From the NCBI RefSeq assembly GCF_017357405.1, contig NZ_CP071597.1, positions 1,922,001 to 1,986,000 on the forward strand: a stretch of 64,000 nucleotides of DNA, read 5' to 3'. How positions within the stretch are numbered: position 1 is the first letter of the stretch; each line of letters starts with the position of its first letter. Below, one piece after another: positions 7,940 to 17,419 of this stretch. A program made the position numbers and the translations under genes. The stretch comes from Halomontanus rarus (GTDB lineage: Archaea > Halobacteriota > Halobacteria > Halobacteriales > Natrialbaceae). The notes under the pieces were generated by a model. The model had not been told where the DNA came from. It worked only from the letters and a program-made list of their open reading frames with translations, and did not search any database.

Positions 7940-9343
7940 TCACAGCCGGTCGAACAACTCGATGACGTCGGAAATCGCGAGCGATCCGTTCCCGTCGAAA
8001 TCGAACCGGGCGGCGTTGGTCTGGTACTCCTCGTCTTCGATTTCGGTGAACAGCCGGACCACGTCGTTGGTATCGGCGCGGCCGTTCCCGTCGACGTCTT
8101 CGCACAACCCGTCGCCGTCGGGATCGGTCGCGCCGACGGGACAGTCGGAGCCGTTCTCGACGGTCACCGAAACGTCGACGCTCGACGTCTCACCGCAGTC
8201 GTTGGTATAGGTCGCAGTGTACGTGGTCGACTCGAGCGGTTCGACGGTTACCTGGCGCGTCTCGGCGTCGACGTCACCGCTCCAGCGCCACGTTCCCGCC
8301 GCGTCCGCGTCTCCGTTCCCGTCCCTGTCCGCGACCTCGGGTGCGAGCGTCAGCTCGTCGCCGCTCGAAACGGAGACGTCGTCCGTCTCCACCCAGTCTC
8401 CCGCCGGCGTCCGCACGGTCGACGTGATCTCGGTCGGTTCACAGTCCGCGTTCGCGTCGACATGCTCGAGCATCTCCTCGGCGTATCGCCGTCCGAGTTC
8501 CCGGTAGCCCTCGGCGTCGAAGTGGGCTTCGTCGGCGCCGTCGAGCCCCTCCGCGGAGACGACGTGGGCGTTCGGAACGAGGTCGGGCAGTTGCGCGATC
8601 TCTGAGTTGTGAGAGTCACAGCAGCCGCCGTACAGTAGTTCGCCGGCGAGAAACGGGACCTCCCCGATCCCCAGATCCGACCGAAGGTCCGCGACGATCT
8701 CCTGGACCTGGTGCTTCCAGTCCGGATCGGCCGTGTTCGTTTCACCCTGATGGAAGAGGATCCCCTTGATGACCCCGACGTCCTGTGCCCGCTGGGCGAG
8801 GTCGAGCAGCCACTCGTAGCCGCCGGAGAACTGCGACGGAATGTCGCGGCCGTTCCGGCCGATCGGCGCGCCCTTCTGGAAGAGGGCGATATCGGAGCCG
8901 CCGACGGCTGCCGGCACCAGTCCGATCGACGTTTCCTCGGGTAGTTCCGCCGCCATGGTCTTTCCGAAGTAATCGCCCGGACTGAGGCCGGCCCAGCACC
9001 GGTTCAGCGGCGGTTCGGCGACGTACCACTCGCCGAACTCACGATCGAGGTTGGGACACGTCTTGTTCTGTAGCACCTGAACGCGGGAGTTCGTCTCCCT
9101 GTCCTCCGGTGCGATCTCTCCCGTTCCCTCCATGTTCGACTGGCCGAACAGCAGGTAGACGTGAAAATCGTCGTCGTCGGCGTCGACGTCCGTGACGGTC
9201 GCAGACGTCGGCGAGCTAGCTCCCAGGGTAACTGCCCCGATCCCCGTCGCGACGGACGCCCGTAAGACGTCCCGTCGAGAGCGCACCGCCCGTCTCTCCG
9301 CCGTTTCCTCGTCGGTTCCGGTGGCGTGATCGCGGTTCCTCAT
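7940..9343 (-). CDS. Tat-exported SASA-type carbohydrate esterase with C-terminal dockerin-like EF-hands
   Basis: A 467-residue exported enzyme. The Tat signal has Arg23-Arg24 (SRRDVLRAS) and a hydrophobic stretch ending near residue 48. The catalytic domain (about 58-305) starts with LLFGQSNMEG, with the nucleophile Ser69. It includes AVGGSDIALF and HQGET and ends with the His motif DEAHFDAEGYRELG. This is the SASA/CE6 acetylxylan or sialic-acid esterase family (PF03629), which removes O-acetyl groups from glycans. A beta-rich linker follows, then two calcium-loop repeats (DVDGNGRADTNDVV and DFDGNGSLAISDV) like a type I dockerin. ATG 9343 is chosen because it puts the Tat motif near the N terminus. 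The M20 peptidase gene on the same strand ends 82 bases upstream of this start. Confidence 0.87.
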   Translation of the reverse strand: MRNRDHATGTDEETAERRAVRSRRDVLRASVATGIGAVTLGASSPTSATVTDVDADDDDFHVYLLFGQSNMEGTGEIAPEDRETNSRVQVLQNKTCPNLDREFGEWYVAEPPLNRCWAGLSPGDYFGKTMAAELPEETSIGLVPAAVGGSDIALFQKGAPIGRNGRDIPSQFSGGYEWLLDLAQRAQDVGVIKGILFHQGETNTADPDWKHQVQEIVADLRSDLGIGEVPFLAGELLYGGCCDSHNSEIAQLPDLVPNAHVVSAEGLDGADEAHFDAEGYRELGRRYAEEMLEHVDANADCEPTEITSTVRTPAGDWVETDDVSVSSGDELTLAPEVADRDGNGDADAAGTWRWSGDVDAETRQVTVEPLESTTYTATYTNDCGETSSVDVSVTVENGSDCPVGATDPDGDGLCEDVDGNGRADTNDVVRLFTEIEDEEYQTNAARFDFDGNGSLAISDVIELFDRL

Positions 9344-9425
9344 AGTGTCTGCGTAGACCGGCGACCGCCACGACGATAAAAATTCCCAAGTATTCTTCTT
9401 TGGTTTAAACTCTAAGCTCGGGGAC

Positions 9426-10580
9426 TCATCTGGGCCACGACCCTGCGAGACGTCGATACGTCTCCTGGCACCGCTCGAGCACCGCGATCGAGACACTCTC
9501 GTCTTTCGTGTGGGCCTCGCCGGGTTCTGAGGGGCCACAGATCACGCACTCCGTGCCGGCCTCCGAGAGCCATCCCGCGTCGGTCGCGTGGGGTTTCGTA
9601 ACGAATTCGGGGTCGTTCGGCTGGGACTCGCGGGCGGCCGACAGGACCGCGTCGGCGAACGCCTCGTCCTCGCACTCCATCGGAGGCAGGTCCTGATCGA
9701 TCGTCCACTCCACGTCCGGAATCTCGGCCAAGGCCTCGAGATCGGCTCGTTCGCCGGGAACGGTTCGCTCGTCGACCGTGAACGAACACTGCTCGGGGAC
9801 GACGTTGATCGCCGATCCGCCGTCGATTTCCGTGACGACGACGCTCCCCGAGAGGGTCTCGCCTGCCACGTCAACCGCGGGGAACTCGAGGTCTCGAACC
9901 CGATCGATCGCGTCGGTCGCTCGGTAGATGGCGTTCTCGCCGGCCGCGGGTTCGCTGGCGTGGGAGGCGACGCCGTGGGCGGTGACGGTGATTCCGCGTC
10001 GGCCGCGGTGGGCGACGACGACGTCGGTGACACCGGGTTTCGAGTAGTTCGTCGACCCCTCGCAGACGACGGCGTGGTCGGGTGCGAATCCCTCCTCGAT
10101 GGCGTGGCGAGCGCCGACGCCGCCGACTTCCTCGCCGACGAAGCTGGCGAAGACGAGTTCGCAGCCCTCGGGAGGGGTCACCTCCCGGAACGCGAGCATG
10201 GCGGCCGCGACCGCACCCTTCATGTCCGCTGCGCCGCGGCCGTAGATGCGCCCGTTGCGCTCCTCGACGACGTACTCGGGAGTCGACTCCGAAGCGTCCG
10301 GATCAGTGTTTGCCAACCCGTCTCGAACCTGCGACTCGTCCGGCGGCACCACGTCGTGGTGGCCGACGAGCGCGAGCGAGCGCGAGTCGCCGGTTCCGTC
10401 CGCTACGGCGTCGCCTCCGCGGCGCTTGCGCGCGATCACGTTGCCGACGGCATCTCGACGCACTCGAGCCGCGGTTTCCTCGCGGAGCCACGCCTCGATG
10501 CGGTCGCCGGCGGCGGTCGGATCCTCGTGGCTCGGCACGGCGACCAGTTCCCGGGTCAACTCGATGAGCGTGGATGTCAC
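9426..10580 (-). CDS. M20 family metallopeptidase (ArgE/DapE type amidohydrolase)
   Basis: A 384-residue two-zinc amidohydrolase of the ArgE/DapE/ACY1 group. The metal ligands are readable: His74 and Asp76 (GHHDVVP), Asp119 (YGRGAADMKG), the catalytic Glu150 with ligand Glu151 (GEEVGG), Glu174 (VCEGS) and a C-terminal His (GEAHTKDE). Family members remove N-acyl groups from amino acids, as in arginine or diaminopimelate synthesis, or cleave dipeptides. The sequence alone does not decide which. The start codon is GTG at 10580. It lies 82 bases upstream of the esterase gene on the same strand, with an AT-rich gap that probably holds a separate promoter. Confidence 0.88.
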   Translation of the reverse strand: MTSTLIELTRELVAVPSHEDPTAAGDRIEAWLREETAARVRRDAVGNVIARKRRGGDAVADGTGDSRSLALVGHHDVVPPDESQVRDGLANTDPDASESTPEYVVEERNGRIYGRGAADMKGAVAAAMLAFREVTPPEGCELVFASFVGEEVGGVGARHAIEEGFAPDHAVVCEGSTNYSKPGVTDVVVAHRGRRGITVTAHGVASHASEPAAGENAIYRATDAIDRVRDLEFPAVDVAGETLSGSVVVTEIDGGSAINVVPEQCSFTVDERTVPGERADLEALAEIPDVEWTIDQDLPPMECEDEAFADAVLSAARESQPNDPEFVTKPHATDAGWLSEAGTECVICGPSEPGEAHTKDESVSIAVLERCQETYRRLAGSWPR

Positions 10581-11044
10581 GAATAACGGGTACGTCGCCA
10601 GAACCGTGAGTGCATCGGCCCGGAGCAGGTTCGGTGTCGATCAGACCGACCTGACGAGCCACCACCTCGAGGCGGCCGACGAGGATGAACGAGGACGACC
10701 GACCACTCACGTTACGAAGTGGACGGAACCGAAAACAGAGCGACTCGAGCGTCAGTGGACCAATACAGGACAGGGTCGAATCGGTCGAGGCACCATAGGA
10801 CGGGCTCGAGAGCCCGCCCCGATGTGTCAGAGGCCTACGACTCCACACCCGGTTCACGCGTGAGCGCACACGAAGTGACACACGGTCGAACGAGGTGTCC
10901 TGTCGCCATCCGTGGCTTGGGAGGTCGAACACCTTACCTTACCTGCTGAACGGTTGTTCACGGGGAGAACACGGCGACCGATCGAAACACGCCTCGAGGG
11001 AGTTACCATAAGCAATATTATCGTCCCGGGTGGAGATCTCAACG
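10581..11044. other. Intergenic region between divergent genes
   Basis: About 460 bases without a convincing gene; the frames here have arginine-rich translations typical of shadow frames. The right end carries the promoter of the regulator at 11045. I see no repeat or RNA structure worth naming in the rest. Confidence 0.5.
11007..11020 (+). promoter_or_regulatory. TATA box of the winged-helix regulator gene
   Basis: The AT-rich run CATAAGCAATATTA lies 25-38 bases before ATG 11045, the spacing expected for a leaderless haloarchaeal transcript. It decides the ATG over the in-frame GTG at 11030. Confidence 0.55.
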
Positions 11045-11830
11045 ATGTGTTACGAATGGGGAACGCAGTTGTTCTCGTCGCCACACCGACTCGAGCTCCT
11101 TCGAACGCTCGAATCGGAGCCAGCGGACACACGCGAACTCACCGAGACGCTGACGGCGTCGCGCGTAACCGTCCAGCGCCACCTCAATCAGTGTCAGGAC
11201 CTCGAGTGGGTCGAAAAAACGAACGGACAGTACGAACTCACGCCGATCGGGGCCGCCGTCTGTCGGGCTGCGGGGGACTTTTGCGAACGACTCTCGATAC
11301 TCGAAGAACACGAGCGCGTGGTTCGTCCGCTCTCGAAACTCGACGACTCGTTCGATCCGGGTCTGCTCACCGACGTGACGGTCTCCGTCGCGGATTCGAA
11401 CAGTCCACACGAACCGTTGACACACTATCGAAACGCGATGGCGTCGACGTCGACGTCGTCGATCCGCGGCATTCTTCCCGTGTTCAGTGCACTCCTCGCG
11501 GAGGTTCACGGCGACCTCCTCGCCGACGGCGTCGAGACGGAGTTGCTCGTTCCCCAGCACGTCCTCGAATCGGCACCGGCGGTCGACGCGGTTCCGCCGT
11601 CGATGTTCACGCTGCGCGTCCTCGAGCAGCCACGCACCCTCGAGTTCGCGGTGACGCTAACCGACGACACCGCGTTCGTCGGCGGCTACGACGACGGAAC
11701 GTTCGTCGTGTGCATCGAAAGCGAAGACCCGGCGTTTCGCGAGTGGGTCGCCGACGTCTACGAAACCTATCGCGAGCGGTCCACGTCCGTTCCGCTCGAA
11801 GCGGTAGCCGAACACGGTCCGGACGCCTGA
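11045..11830 (+). CDS. Winged-helix transcriptional regulator (haloarchaeal ArsR/TrmB-like)
   Basis: A 261-residue regulator. Residues about 5-80 form a winged helix-turn-helix (SSPHRLELLRTLE, ELTETLTASRVTVQRHLNQ, WVEKTNGQYELTPIG). The following 180 residues form an effector-like domain with no metal or nucleotide motif that I recognise. This layout, HTH followed by an alpha/beta domain, is widespread in haloarchaea and is usually annotated only as a predicted regulator. ATG 11045 is preferred because of the TATA spacing; GTG 11030 would add five residues. It is a single-gene unit and its target is not evident from context. Confidence 0.75.
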   Translation: MCYEWGTQLFSSPHRLELLRTLESEPADTRELTETLTASRVTVQRHLNQCQDLEWVEKTNGQYELTPIGAAVCRAAGDFCERLSILEEHERVVRPLSKLDDSFDPGLLTDVTVSVADSNSPHEPLTHYRNAMASTSTSSIRGILPVFSALLAEVHGDLLADGVETELLVPQHVLESAPAVDAVPPSMFTLRVLEQPRTLEFAVTLTDDTAFVGGYDDGTFVVCIESEDPAFREWVADVYETYRERSTSVPLEAVAEHGPDA

Positions 11831-11987
11831 GACAGTTCGCTGTGACGATGTACCGGCGCGATCGCGACCGACCTGCGGTTGCACCGGAAACGAGTTACAG
11901 GAGACTGTACGCCACTGGGAGAGGGTGAGAGTGAGGTGGGACACGCCGCTCGAGCGATCTGAAACGGGTAACGGCGCGTCCCGCAGC

Positions 11988-11995
11988 CTTTTATC
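11988..11995 (+). promoter_or_regulatory. TATA box of the PIN-ATPase-KH gene
   Basis: CTTTTATC lies 22-30 bases before ATG 12018 and indicates a leaderless mRNA. It supports that start over the longer open frame. Confidence 0.65.
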
Positions 11996-12017
11996 CGCGA
12001 GGGTCGAATCGTCCGCC

Positions 12018-13898
12018 ATGAACGTCGTGCCGGACACGAGCGTGGTTATCGACGGCCGCGTCTCAGAGGCGATCGAAGACGAGGATGGGCAGTTCGAGGG
12101 AGCGACGGTATGCGTGCCGGAAGCCGTCGTCGCAGAACTCGAGGCGCAGGCCAACGACGGCTACGACAGCGGCTGGGACGGCCTCTCCGAGCTGAAACGA
12201 CTGGCCGACCTCGCCGACGACGAGGTCATCGACCTCGAGTACGTCGGCGAGCGACCGAACGCCATCGAACGCGGTCACGCCTCCGAAGGCGAGATCGACG
12301 CCCTCATTCGCGACCTCGCGGAGGACCTCGAGGCCACCTTCGTCACGAGCGACATCGTCCAGGCGGAAGTCGCACAGGCGAAGGGTCTCGAGGTCGAGTA
12401 CATCTCGCCCGAGGTTCGCGAGGTCGGCAAGCTCAGAGTCGAGGACTTCTTCGACGACCAGACGATGAGCGTCCACCTCAAGACGGACACCGTCCCGATG
12501 GCCAAGCGAGGCGCACTCGGCGAGATGCGTTACGAGGAGATCGCGGACGAACCGATGGACGAGGAGACCGTCGACGAGTACGCCCGCGAGATCGTCGACG
12601 GGGCCAAGGAGGCGAGCGGCGGCTTCATCGAACTCTCGGAGCCGGGGATGAAGATCGTCCAGTTCCGGGACTACCGGATCGCCATCGCCCGGCCGCCGTT
12701 TTCCGACGGGATCGAGATCACCGCCGTCAAGCCGATCGCCCAGACGGATATCGAGGACTACGAGCACGCCGACGAGTTGAAAGAGCGGCTCTTAGAGCGC
12801 CAGCGCGGCGTCCTCATCTCCGGTGCGCCCGGGGCCGGGAAGTCCACCTTCGCGCAGGCGGTCGCCCGCCACCTCAACGACCACGAGTACGCGGTGAAGA
12901 CGATGGAAAAGCCCCGGGACCTGCAGGTCGGCCCGGAGATCACCCAGTACACCGAACTGGGCGGCGAGATGGCCAAGACCGCCGACGCCCTGCTCATGGT
13001 CCGGCCGGACTACACCATCTACGACGAGGTGCGCAAGACCGACGACTTCGAGGTCTTCGCGGACATGCGACTGGCGGGCGTGGGGATGATCGGCGTCGTC
13101 CACGCCACCCGTCCGATCGACGCCCTCCAGCGGCTGGTCGGCCGCGTCGAACTCGGGATGATCCCGCAGGTCGTCGACACCGTCATCTACATCGAGGCCG
13201 GCGAGGTCGCGAAGGTCTACGACGTCACGACCGAGGTCAAGGTCCCGGCGGGACTCACCGAGGAGGACCTCGCTCGGCCCGTCATCCTCGTCTCGGAGTT
13301 CGAGACCGGCGAGCCGGAGTACGAGATCTACACGTTCAACCGCCAGGTCGTCACCGTGCCGCTGGCCGACCAGGACGACGATCAGGAGACCGGCGTCGAC
13401 CGACTCGCCAAAGGCGAGATCGAACGCGAGATCCGCTCGATCGCCCAGGGCTACGTCGACGTCCAGCTCAAGAACAAGAACCGGGCGGTCGTCTACGTCG
13501 ACGACAACGACATCTCGACGGTCATCGGCAAGGGCGGCGGCCGCATCTCTGACGTCGAGAACCGCCTCGGGATCGACATCGACGTCCGAACCCACGACGA
13601 GAATCCGCACCACGGAGCGAACGCGAGTTCGGGTGGGAACTCCGGCGGCGGCAACGCCGGCGGTCAGAGCCAGCCGGCCGGCCAGATCGTCACCCCGGAG
13701 ATCACCTCGAGACACATCGTCGTCCCCGTCGACGGCCACCAGAGCGAGACCGTCGAGGTTCAGGCCAACGGCGAGTACCTCTTCACGGCGACGGTGAGTC
13801 GCGGCGGCGAGATTCAGGTGTCGCGTGGCAGCGCGATCGCCGACGAGTTAGAGCGGGCGATCGACCGGAAGGATCCGATCACGATCGTCCCGTCGTAG
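12018..13898 (+). CDS. PIN domain-P-loop ATPase-KH domain protein (PilT/VirB11-like archaeal ATPase)
   Basis: A 626-residue three-part protein conserved in archaea. The N-terminal PIN nuclease domain (about 1-130) has Asp6 and Asp12 in VVPDTSVVIDG and a later SDIVQAEVA. The central secretion-type ATPase has Walker A GAPGAGKST at residues 269-277 and a Walker B-like YDEVRK. The KH RNA-binding domain carries VIGKGGGR at 502-509, followed by a Gly/Ser/Asn/His linker and a final beta domain of about 65 residues. The combination suggests an ATP-driven RNA-processing machine, perhaps ribosome-associated; the function is not established. Start ATG 12018 follows a TATA box. A T-run after the stop probably terminates transcription. 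Confidence 0.88.
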   Translation: MNVVPDTSVVIDGRVSEAIEDEDGQFEGATVCVPEAVVAELEAQANDGYDSGWDGLSELKRLADLADDEVIDLEYVGERPNAIERGHASEGEIDALIRDLAEDLEATFVTSDIVQAEVAQAKGLEVEYISPEVREVGKLRVEDFFDDQTMSVHLKTDTVPMAKRGALGEMRYEEIADEPMDEETVDEYAREIVDGAKEASGGFIELSEPGMKIVQFRDYRIAIARPPFSDGIEITAVKPIAQTDIEDYEHADELKERLLERQRGVLISGAPGAGKSTFAQAVARHLNDHEYAVKTMEKPRDLQVGPEITQYTELGGEMAKTADALLMVRPDYTIYDEVRKTDDFEVFADMRLAGVGMIGVVHATRPIDALQRLVGRVELGMIPQVVDTVIYIEAGEVAKVYDVTTEVKVPAGLTEEDLARPVILVSEFETGEPEYEIYTFNRQVVTVPLADQDDDQETGVDRLAKGEIEREIRSIAQGYVDVQLKNKNRAVVYVDDNDISTVIGKGGGRISDVENRLGIDIDVRTHDENPHHGANASSGGNSGGGNAGGQSQPAGQIVTPEITSRHIVVPVDGHQSETVEVQANGEYLFTATVSRGGEIQVSRGSAIADELERAIDRKDPITIVPS

Positions 13899-13910
13899 AC
13901 CGATACCTTC

Positions 13911-13930
13911 CGAGCGGGCGGTCTTTTTGG
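13911..13930 (+). terminator. Probable T-rich terminator
   Basis: The GC-rich GAGCGGGCGG is followed by TCTTTTT, 13-30 bases after the stop of the ATPase gene. T-tracts are the usual archaeal intrinsic signal. Confidence 0.45.
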
Positions 13931-14083
13931 TGGAGGTTTTTGCGCGAGGTGAGCGAGCGACGCGAGCGAACTCGGTATCATTCGGGGACACAGCCACCCT
14001 ACGTAGCGTATCCAACTTCGTTACAGCGACGCGATCGTTCCCACAACGGACACGTTTATCCTTCTCAGAGTGTTCTACGGGCT

Positions 14084-15835
14084 ATGGGAACCCCCGGACC
14101 GGATCCGGACGTCACCACGGACGACGCCCTCCGCGTATTCACGCAGTCCCAGCGCCCGTGGGAGCCGCTCACAGCGACCGAAGTCGCAGACGAATTAGCG
14201 TGCACCCGACGAACCGCACATCGCAAACTCGAGGACCTCGCCGAACGCGGCGAACTCGAGACGAAAAAGACGGGTGCGCGAAGCCGTATCTGGTGGCGGC
14301 CGCCGACGGGTGGTGAGTTCGAGACTGGAGCCGTGTCCGAGACCGGGACAGGATCCGAGTCCGAGGTCACGACCACGTCTCCGTCCGCACCACCCGCACA
14401 CCTCGAGACGGGGCTGAACGAGATCCTCGATCGGATGAGCGGCGTCTTCACGGTACTGGACACCGACTGGCGGATCACTCACCTCAACGAGGCCAGTCGA
14501 GAGGCGATCGTCGCACCGCTCGAGGAGGACCTCCCCAAAGACGCGCTCGTCGGCCGGTGCCTGTGGGATATCAACCCCGACACGACCGACGCCGACATAC
14601 GGGAAACCGAGCTCTACCGAAGCTGCCACGAGGCGATGGAGCGCCAGGAGATGGTCAGTTACGAGCGATACTACGAGGACGCGGACCTCTGGGTCTACAC
14701 GAGAATCTACCCCTCCGAGACGGGCGTGTCGATCTTCTCGCAGGACATCACCGAGCGCAAGGCCTACGAGCGCGAACTCGAGGAGAGCGAGCGCCGGTAC
14801 CGGACGCTCATCGAGAACTTTCCCAACGGCGCCGTCGCGCTGGTCGACGAGGACCTCCGCTACGTCACGTTCGGCGGGACGCCGGGGGGAGACACGGACG
14901 TAACGAGAGCGGATCTCGAGGGAGCGTATCTTCGCGATGCACTCCCGCAGGAACTGGCGGATATCGTCGTCCCGCACTACGAGGCCGCGCTCGAGGGCGA
15001 AACCGCGACGTTCAAGCACACGATCGGCGGGAAGGACTACCAGCTCCACTTCATCCCGGTTCGCGACGAGGACGGCGACGTCTTCACCGCCATGGGGATG
15101 TCCCAGGACATCACCGAACGCCGGGAGTACGAACGCGCACTCGAGGCGTCGAACGAGCGACTCGAGCAGTTCGCCTACGCCGTCTCCCACGACCTGCAAG
15201 AGCCCCTGCGGATGGTCTCGAGTTACCTCCAGCTCCTGGAAGGGCGCTACGCGGACGTCCTCGACGAGGACGGCGAGGAGTTCCTCGCGTTCGCGGTCGA
15301 TGGCGCCGAGCGGATGAAGACGATGATCGATGGGTTACTCGAGTACTCCCGCGTCGAAACGCAGGGCGATCCACTCGAGTCGGTCGACCTCGACGCGGTT
15401 CTCGAGGACGTCCTCGAGGATCTCCAGTTCCGAATCGAGGAAACCGACGCCGAGGTCGAGAGCGAACCGCTGCCCACCGTCGAGGGAGACCCCGGCCAAC
15501 TCCGGCAACTCTTCCAGAATCTGCTGAGCAACGCCATCACCTACAGCGGCGACGAACCGCCGCGGGTCGATATCTCGGCCAGCCGGGACGGTGACGAGCG
15601 GGTGGTTTCGGTCAGCGACGAGGGAATCGGAATCGATCCGGACGATCAGCCGTACATCTTCGAGGTGTTCCAGCGCCTGCACACGCACGACGAGTACGAG
15701 GGCACCGGCATCGGCCTCGCACTCTGCAAGCGGATCGTCGAGCGCCACGGCGGCGATATCTGGGTCGACTCCGACCCCGGCGAGGGCGCGACGTTTTCCG
15801 TGCGGCTGCCCGCAGCACCGAACAAGGAAGGCTGA
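14084..15835 (+). CDS. PAS-domain sensor histidine kinase with N-terminal winged helix
   Basis: A 583-residue soluble histidine kinase. Residues about 10-75 form a winged helix (LTATEVADELACTRRTAHRKLEDLAERG). Two PAS domains follow, about 105-230 and 240-350, the second ending MSQDITERREYERAL. HisKA carries the phospho-accepting His369 (AVSHDLQEPLRM). The ATPase domain shows NLLSNAITYS, DEGIGIDPDDQPYIF and GTGIGLALCKRIVERHGG. No transmembrane segments are present, so it senses an internal cue; PAS domains may bind heme or flavin, but no ligand residue is diagnostic. ATG 14084 follows a GTTTATC promoter element and is preferred to the upstream TTG frame. No response regulator gene is adjacent. 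Confidence 0.9.
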   Translation: MGTPGPDPDVTTDDALRVFTQSQRPWEPLTATEVADELACTRRTAHRKLEDLAERGELETKKTGARSRIWWRPPTGGEFETGAVSETGTGSESEVTTTSPSAPPAHLETGLNEILDRMSGVFTVLDTDWRITHLNEASREAIVAPLEEDLPKDALVGRCLWDINPDTTDADIRETELYRSCHEAMERQEMVSYERYYEDADLWVYTRIYPSETGVSIFSQDITERKAYERELEESERRYRTLIENFPNGAVALVDEDLRYVTFGGTPGGDTDVTRADLEGAYLRDALPQELADIVVPHYEAALEGETATFKHTIGGKDYQLHFIPVRDEDGDVFTAMGMSQDITERREYERALEASNERLEQFAYAVSHDLQEPLRMVSSYLQLLEGRYADVLDEDGEEFLAFAVDGAERMKTMIDGLLEYSRVETQGDPLESVDLDAVLEDVLEDLQFRIEETDAEVESEPLPTVEGDPGQLRQLFQNLLSNAITYSGDEPPRVDISASRDGDERVVSVSDEGIGIDPDDQPYIFEVFQRLHTHDEYEGTGIGLALCKRIVERHGGDIWVDSDPGEGATFSVRLPAAPNKEG

Positions 15836-15878
15836 ACTGCGGTGACAGCAATTACACGCCGATACGGGGACGGATGCG

Positions 15879-16034
15879 TTACTCCAGTGATTTCGCCCGG
15901 TTCTGGAACTCGCCGTCACAGTCGGGACAGCTACCGGGATGTGTCTCGGCCCCGACGATCTTCCCACACTGAAGACACTCGTACTCGGACGAAATTTCCG
16001 ACGTATCGCCTTCGACATCTTGGTCGTGGGGCAT
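15879..16034 (-). CDS. Small rubrerythrin-like zinc/iron ribbon protein
   Basis: A 51-residue protein starting at ATG 16034 (MPHDQDVEGD). It has two CxxC knuckles, YECLQCG and GSCPDCDGEFQN, giving the four cysteines of a rubredoxin/rubrerythrin C-terminal ribbon. Family members of this size are common in haloarchaea and bind one metal. The role, redox or protein contact, is unknown. The longer frame to 16118 is rejected because its extra residues are of shadow character. It lies between the kinase and the propeller lipoprotein, reading toward the kinase. Confidence 0.75.
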   Translation of the reverse strand: MPHDQDVEGDTSEISSEYECLQCGKIVGAETHPGSCPDCDGEFQNRAKSLE

Positions 16035-16123
16035 ACCCTCTCTTGTCGGTCCAGATTCAAGTATTGACCGCCTCCGAGACCCGACGGACGTGGTGACGGC
16101 GCCCCTACCGAGGCACACTAGAC

Positions 16124-17419
16124 TTACAGAATCGTCCGTCGGTTCCCCTCGGCCGTCCGGAACGCGTACAGTCGGTCGTCGTCAGCGAGGACGAGCCGGT
16201 CACCCACGAGAAAGACCTCGTCCACTCCGTCGACGTCGTCGTGGGTGGGGACGTCCCACCGGTCGTCGCCCTCGAACGTGATCGCGACGAGTCGGTACTC
16301 GGTGTCGGTGTCGAACCCGCTGGAGACGGTCCGGACGCCGTAGACGCCGCGGGCGTCGGCGACGACGGAGCCGTCGTCGAACGGGGAGTCACGCTCCCAG
16401 AGACGGTCGCCGGTCGCCGGATCGACGGCCGTGAGCGTGCGACTCGAGGCGAGATAGAGTCGGGATCCGTCGACGACGAGTCGCGTCGAGAGGGGTCCGA
16501 CCTCGAGCGACCACCGCCGCTCTCCCCCGGAATCGACCGCCCACAGCTGGGCGCCCACGTGGACGAGCGCCAGCGTCCGTTCGGAGTCGTCCGTTCCGGG
16601 GACGGCCGTCGTCTCGAGCCAATCCGGCGTCGACGGCAGCGAGAGCGCGACGCGTTCAGCTCCGTCTAAATCGAACCCGTACAGCGTCGGCGTCCGTTCT
16701 CCGGTCGTGGCCACCCACGCCAACTCGCTCCCGGCGGCGATCCTCGAGTCGTCCTCGAGCGAGCCCACCTCGAGGTCGGCGACGAAGAGCCGGTCCCCGC
16801 TCTCGGCGTCGATACCGAGGATGCCGTCGGCGTGTGCGGCCAGCAGGGATCCGTCGGCGGCGGCGAGGTGGAGTGCAGGACTGTCCTCGTCGTCGCCCGC
16901 GGTCTCGAGGAGCGGCTCGGTCGTCCACCGCGTCTCGACCGGTCTGTCCTCGGGGCTGCCGTCGTCGAGTTCGGAACCGGCGGTGAGACAGGTCAGCGAG
17001 CCGTCCTCGAGGGGGACGTATACGGTCTCGGCGTCCACTGTAGGCGTTCCCGCGTACTGGCGCTCGGTCGTCGCACTCCACGCGTCGCCACTCGAGTCGT
17101 AGACGGAGAGTCCGGCGTTTTCGTAGTCAACCCATCCCTGTTCGTCGACGTCGTACGTCCGGCCGCTTTGGTTGTGGATCGAGACGAGACGGACCCCGTC
17201 ACAGAGCCAGTGAGAGAGCGACGAGCCGCCCCACGATGGGCCCGTCGAGCCGGCACTCGTCCGACTGTCCCAGGCGAACTCTCCGGCACCGGGCTGGTAG
17301 CCACAGCCGGCCAGCGTCGTCGCGAATCCGGCGGCGAGCGTCGCGAGCAGGCCGCGGCGAGTGAGCGCGAACCGACCGCGGTCGCGAGCGGAGAGTCGAC
17401 CATCCACCACCCTATTCAC
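16124..17419 (-). CDS. Tat-exported lipoprotein with PQQ-type beta-propeller repeats
   Basis: A 431-residue exported protein. The Tat motif is LTRRGLLATLAAG and the lipobox is TTLAGC, so the mature protein is probably lipid-anchored outside the membrane. The body is built of repeats of the kind LTCLTAGSELD, GILGIDAESGDRLFVADLE and LTAVDPATGDRLWERD. These are the WD-like blades of BamB/PQQ propellers (PF13360), about six or seven in all. PQQ is not implied; such propellers often act as scaffolds. Start GTG 17419 overlaps the last 8 bases of the M48 protease gene and has a GGAGG-like site just before it, so the pair is probably translationally coupled. Confidence 0.85.
   Translation of the reverse strand: MNRVVDGRLSARDRGRFALTRRGLLATLAAGFATTLAGCGYQPGAGEFAWDSRTSAGSTGPSWGGSSLSHWLCDGVRLVSIHNQSGRTYDVDEQGWVDYENAGLSVYDSSGDAWSATTERQYAGTPTVDAETVYVPLEDGSLTCLTAGSELDDGSPEDRPVETRWTTEPLLETAGDDEDSPALHLAAADGSLLAAHADGILGIDAESGDRLFVADLEVGSLEDDSRIAAGSELAWVATTGERTPTLYGFDLDGAERVALSLPSTPDWLETTAVPGTDDSERTLALVHVGAQLWAVDSGGERRWSLEVGPLSTRLVVDGSRLYLASSRTLTAVDPATGDRLWERDSPFDDGSVVADARGVYGVRTVSSGFDTDTEYRLVAITFEGDDRWDVPTHDDVDGVDEVFLVGDRLVLADDDRLYAFRTAEGNRRTIL

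Noticed and set aside
13940..14083. Extended N terminus of the histidine kinase
   Set aside because: It would cross the TATA element and begin with TTG; the residues are Arg/Ser-rich and not kinase-like. The repeated CGAGCGA in this stretch may be a chance of composition.
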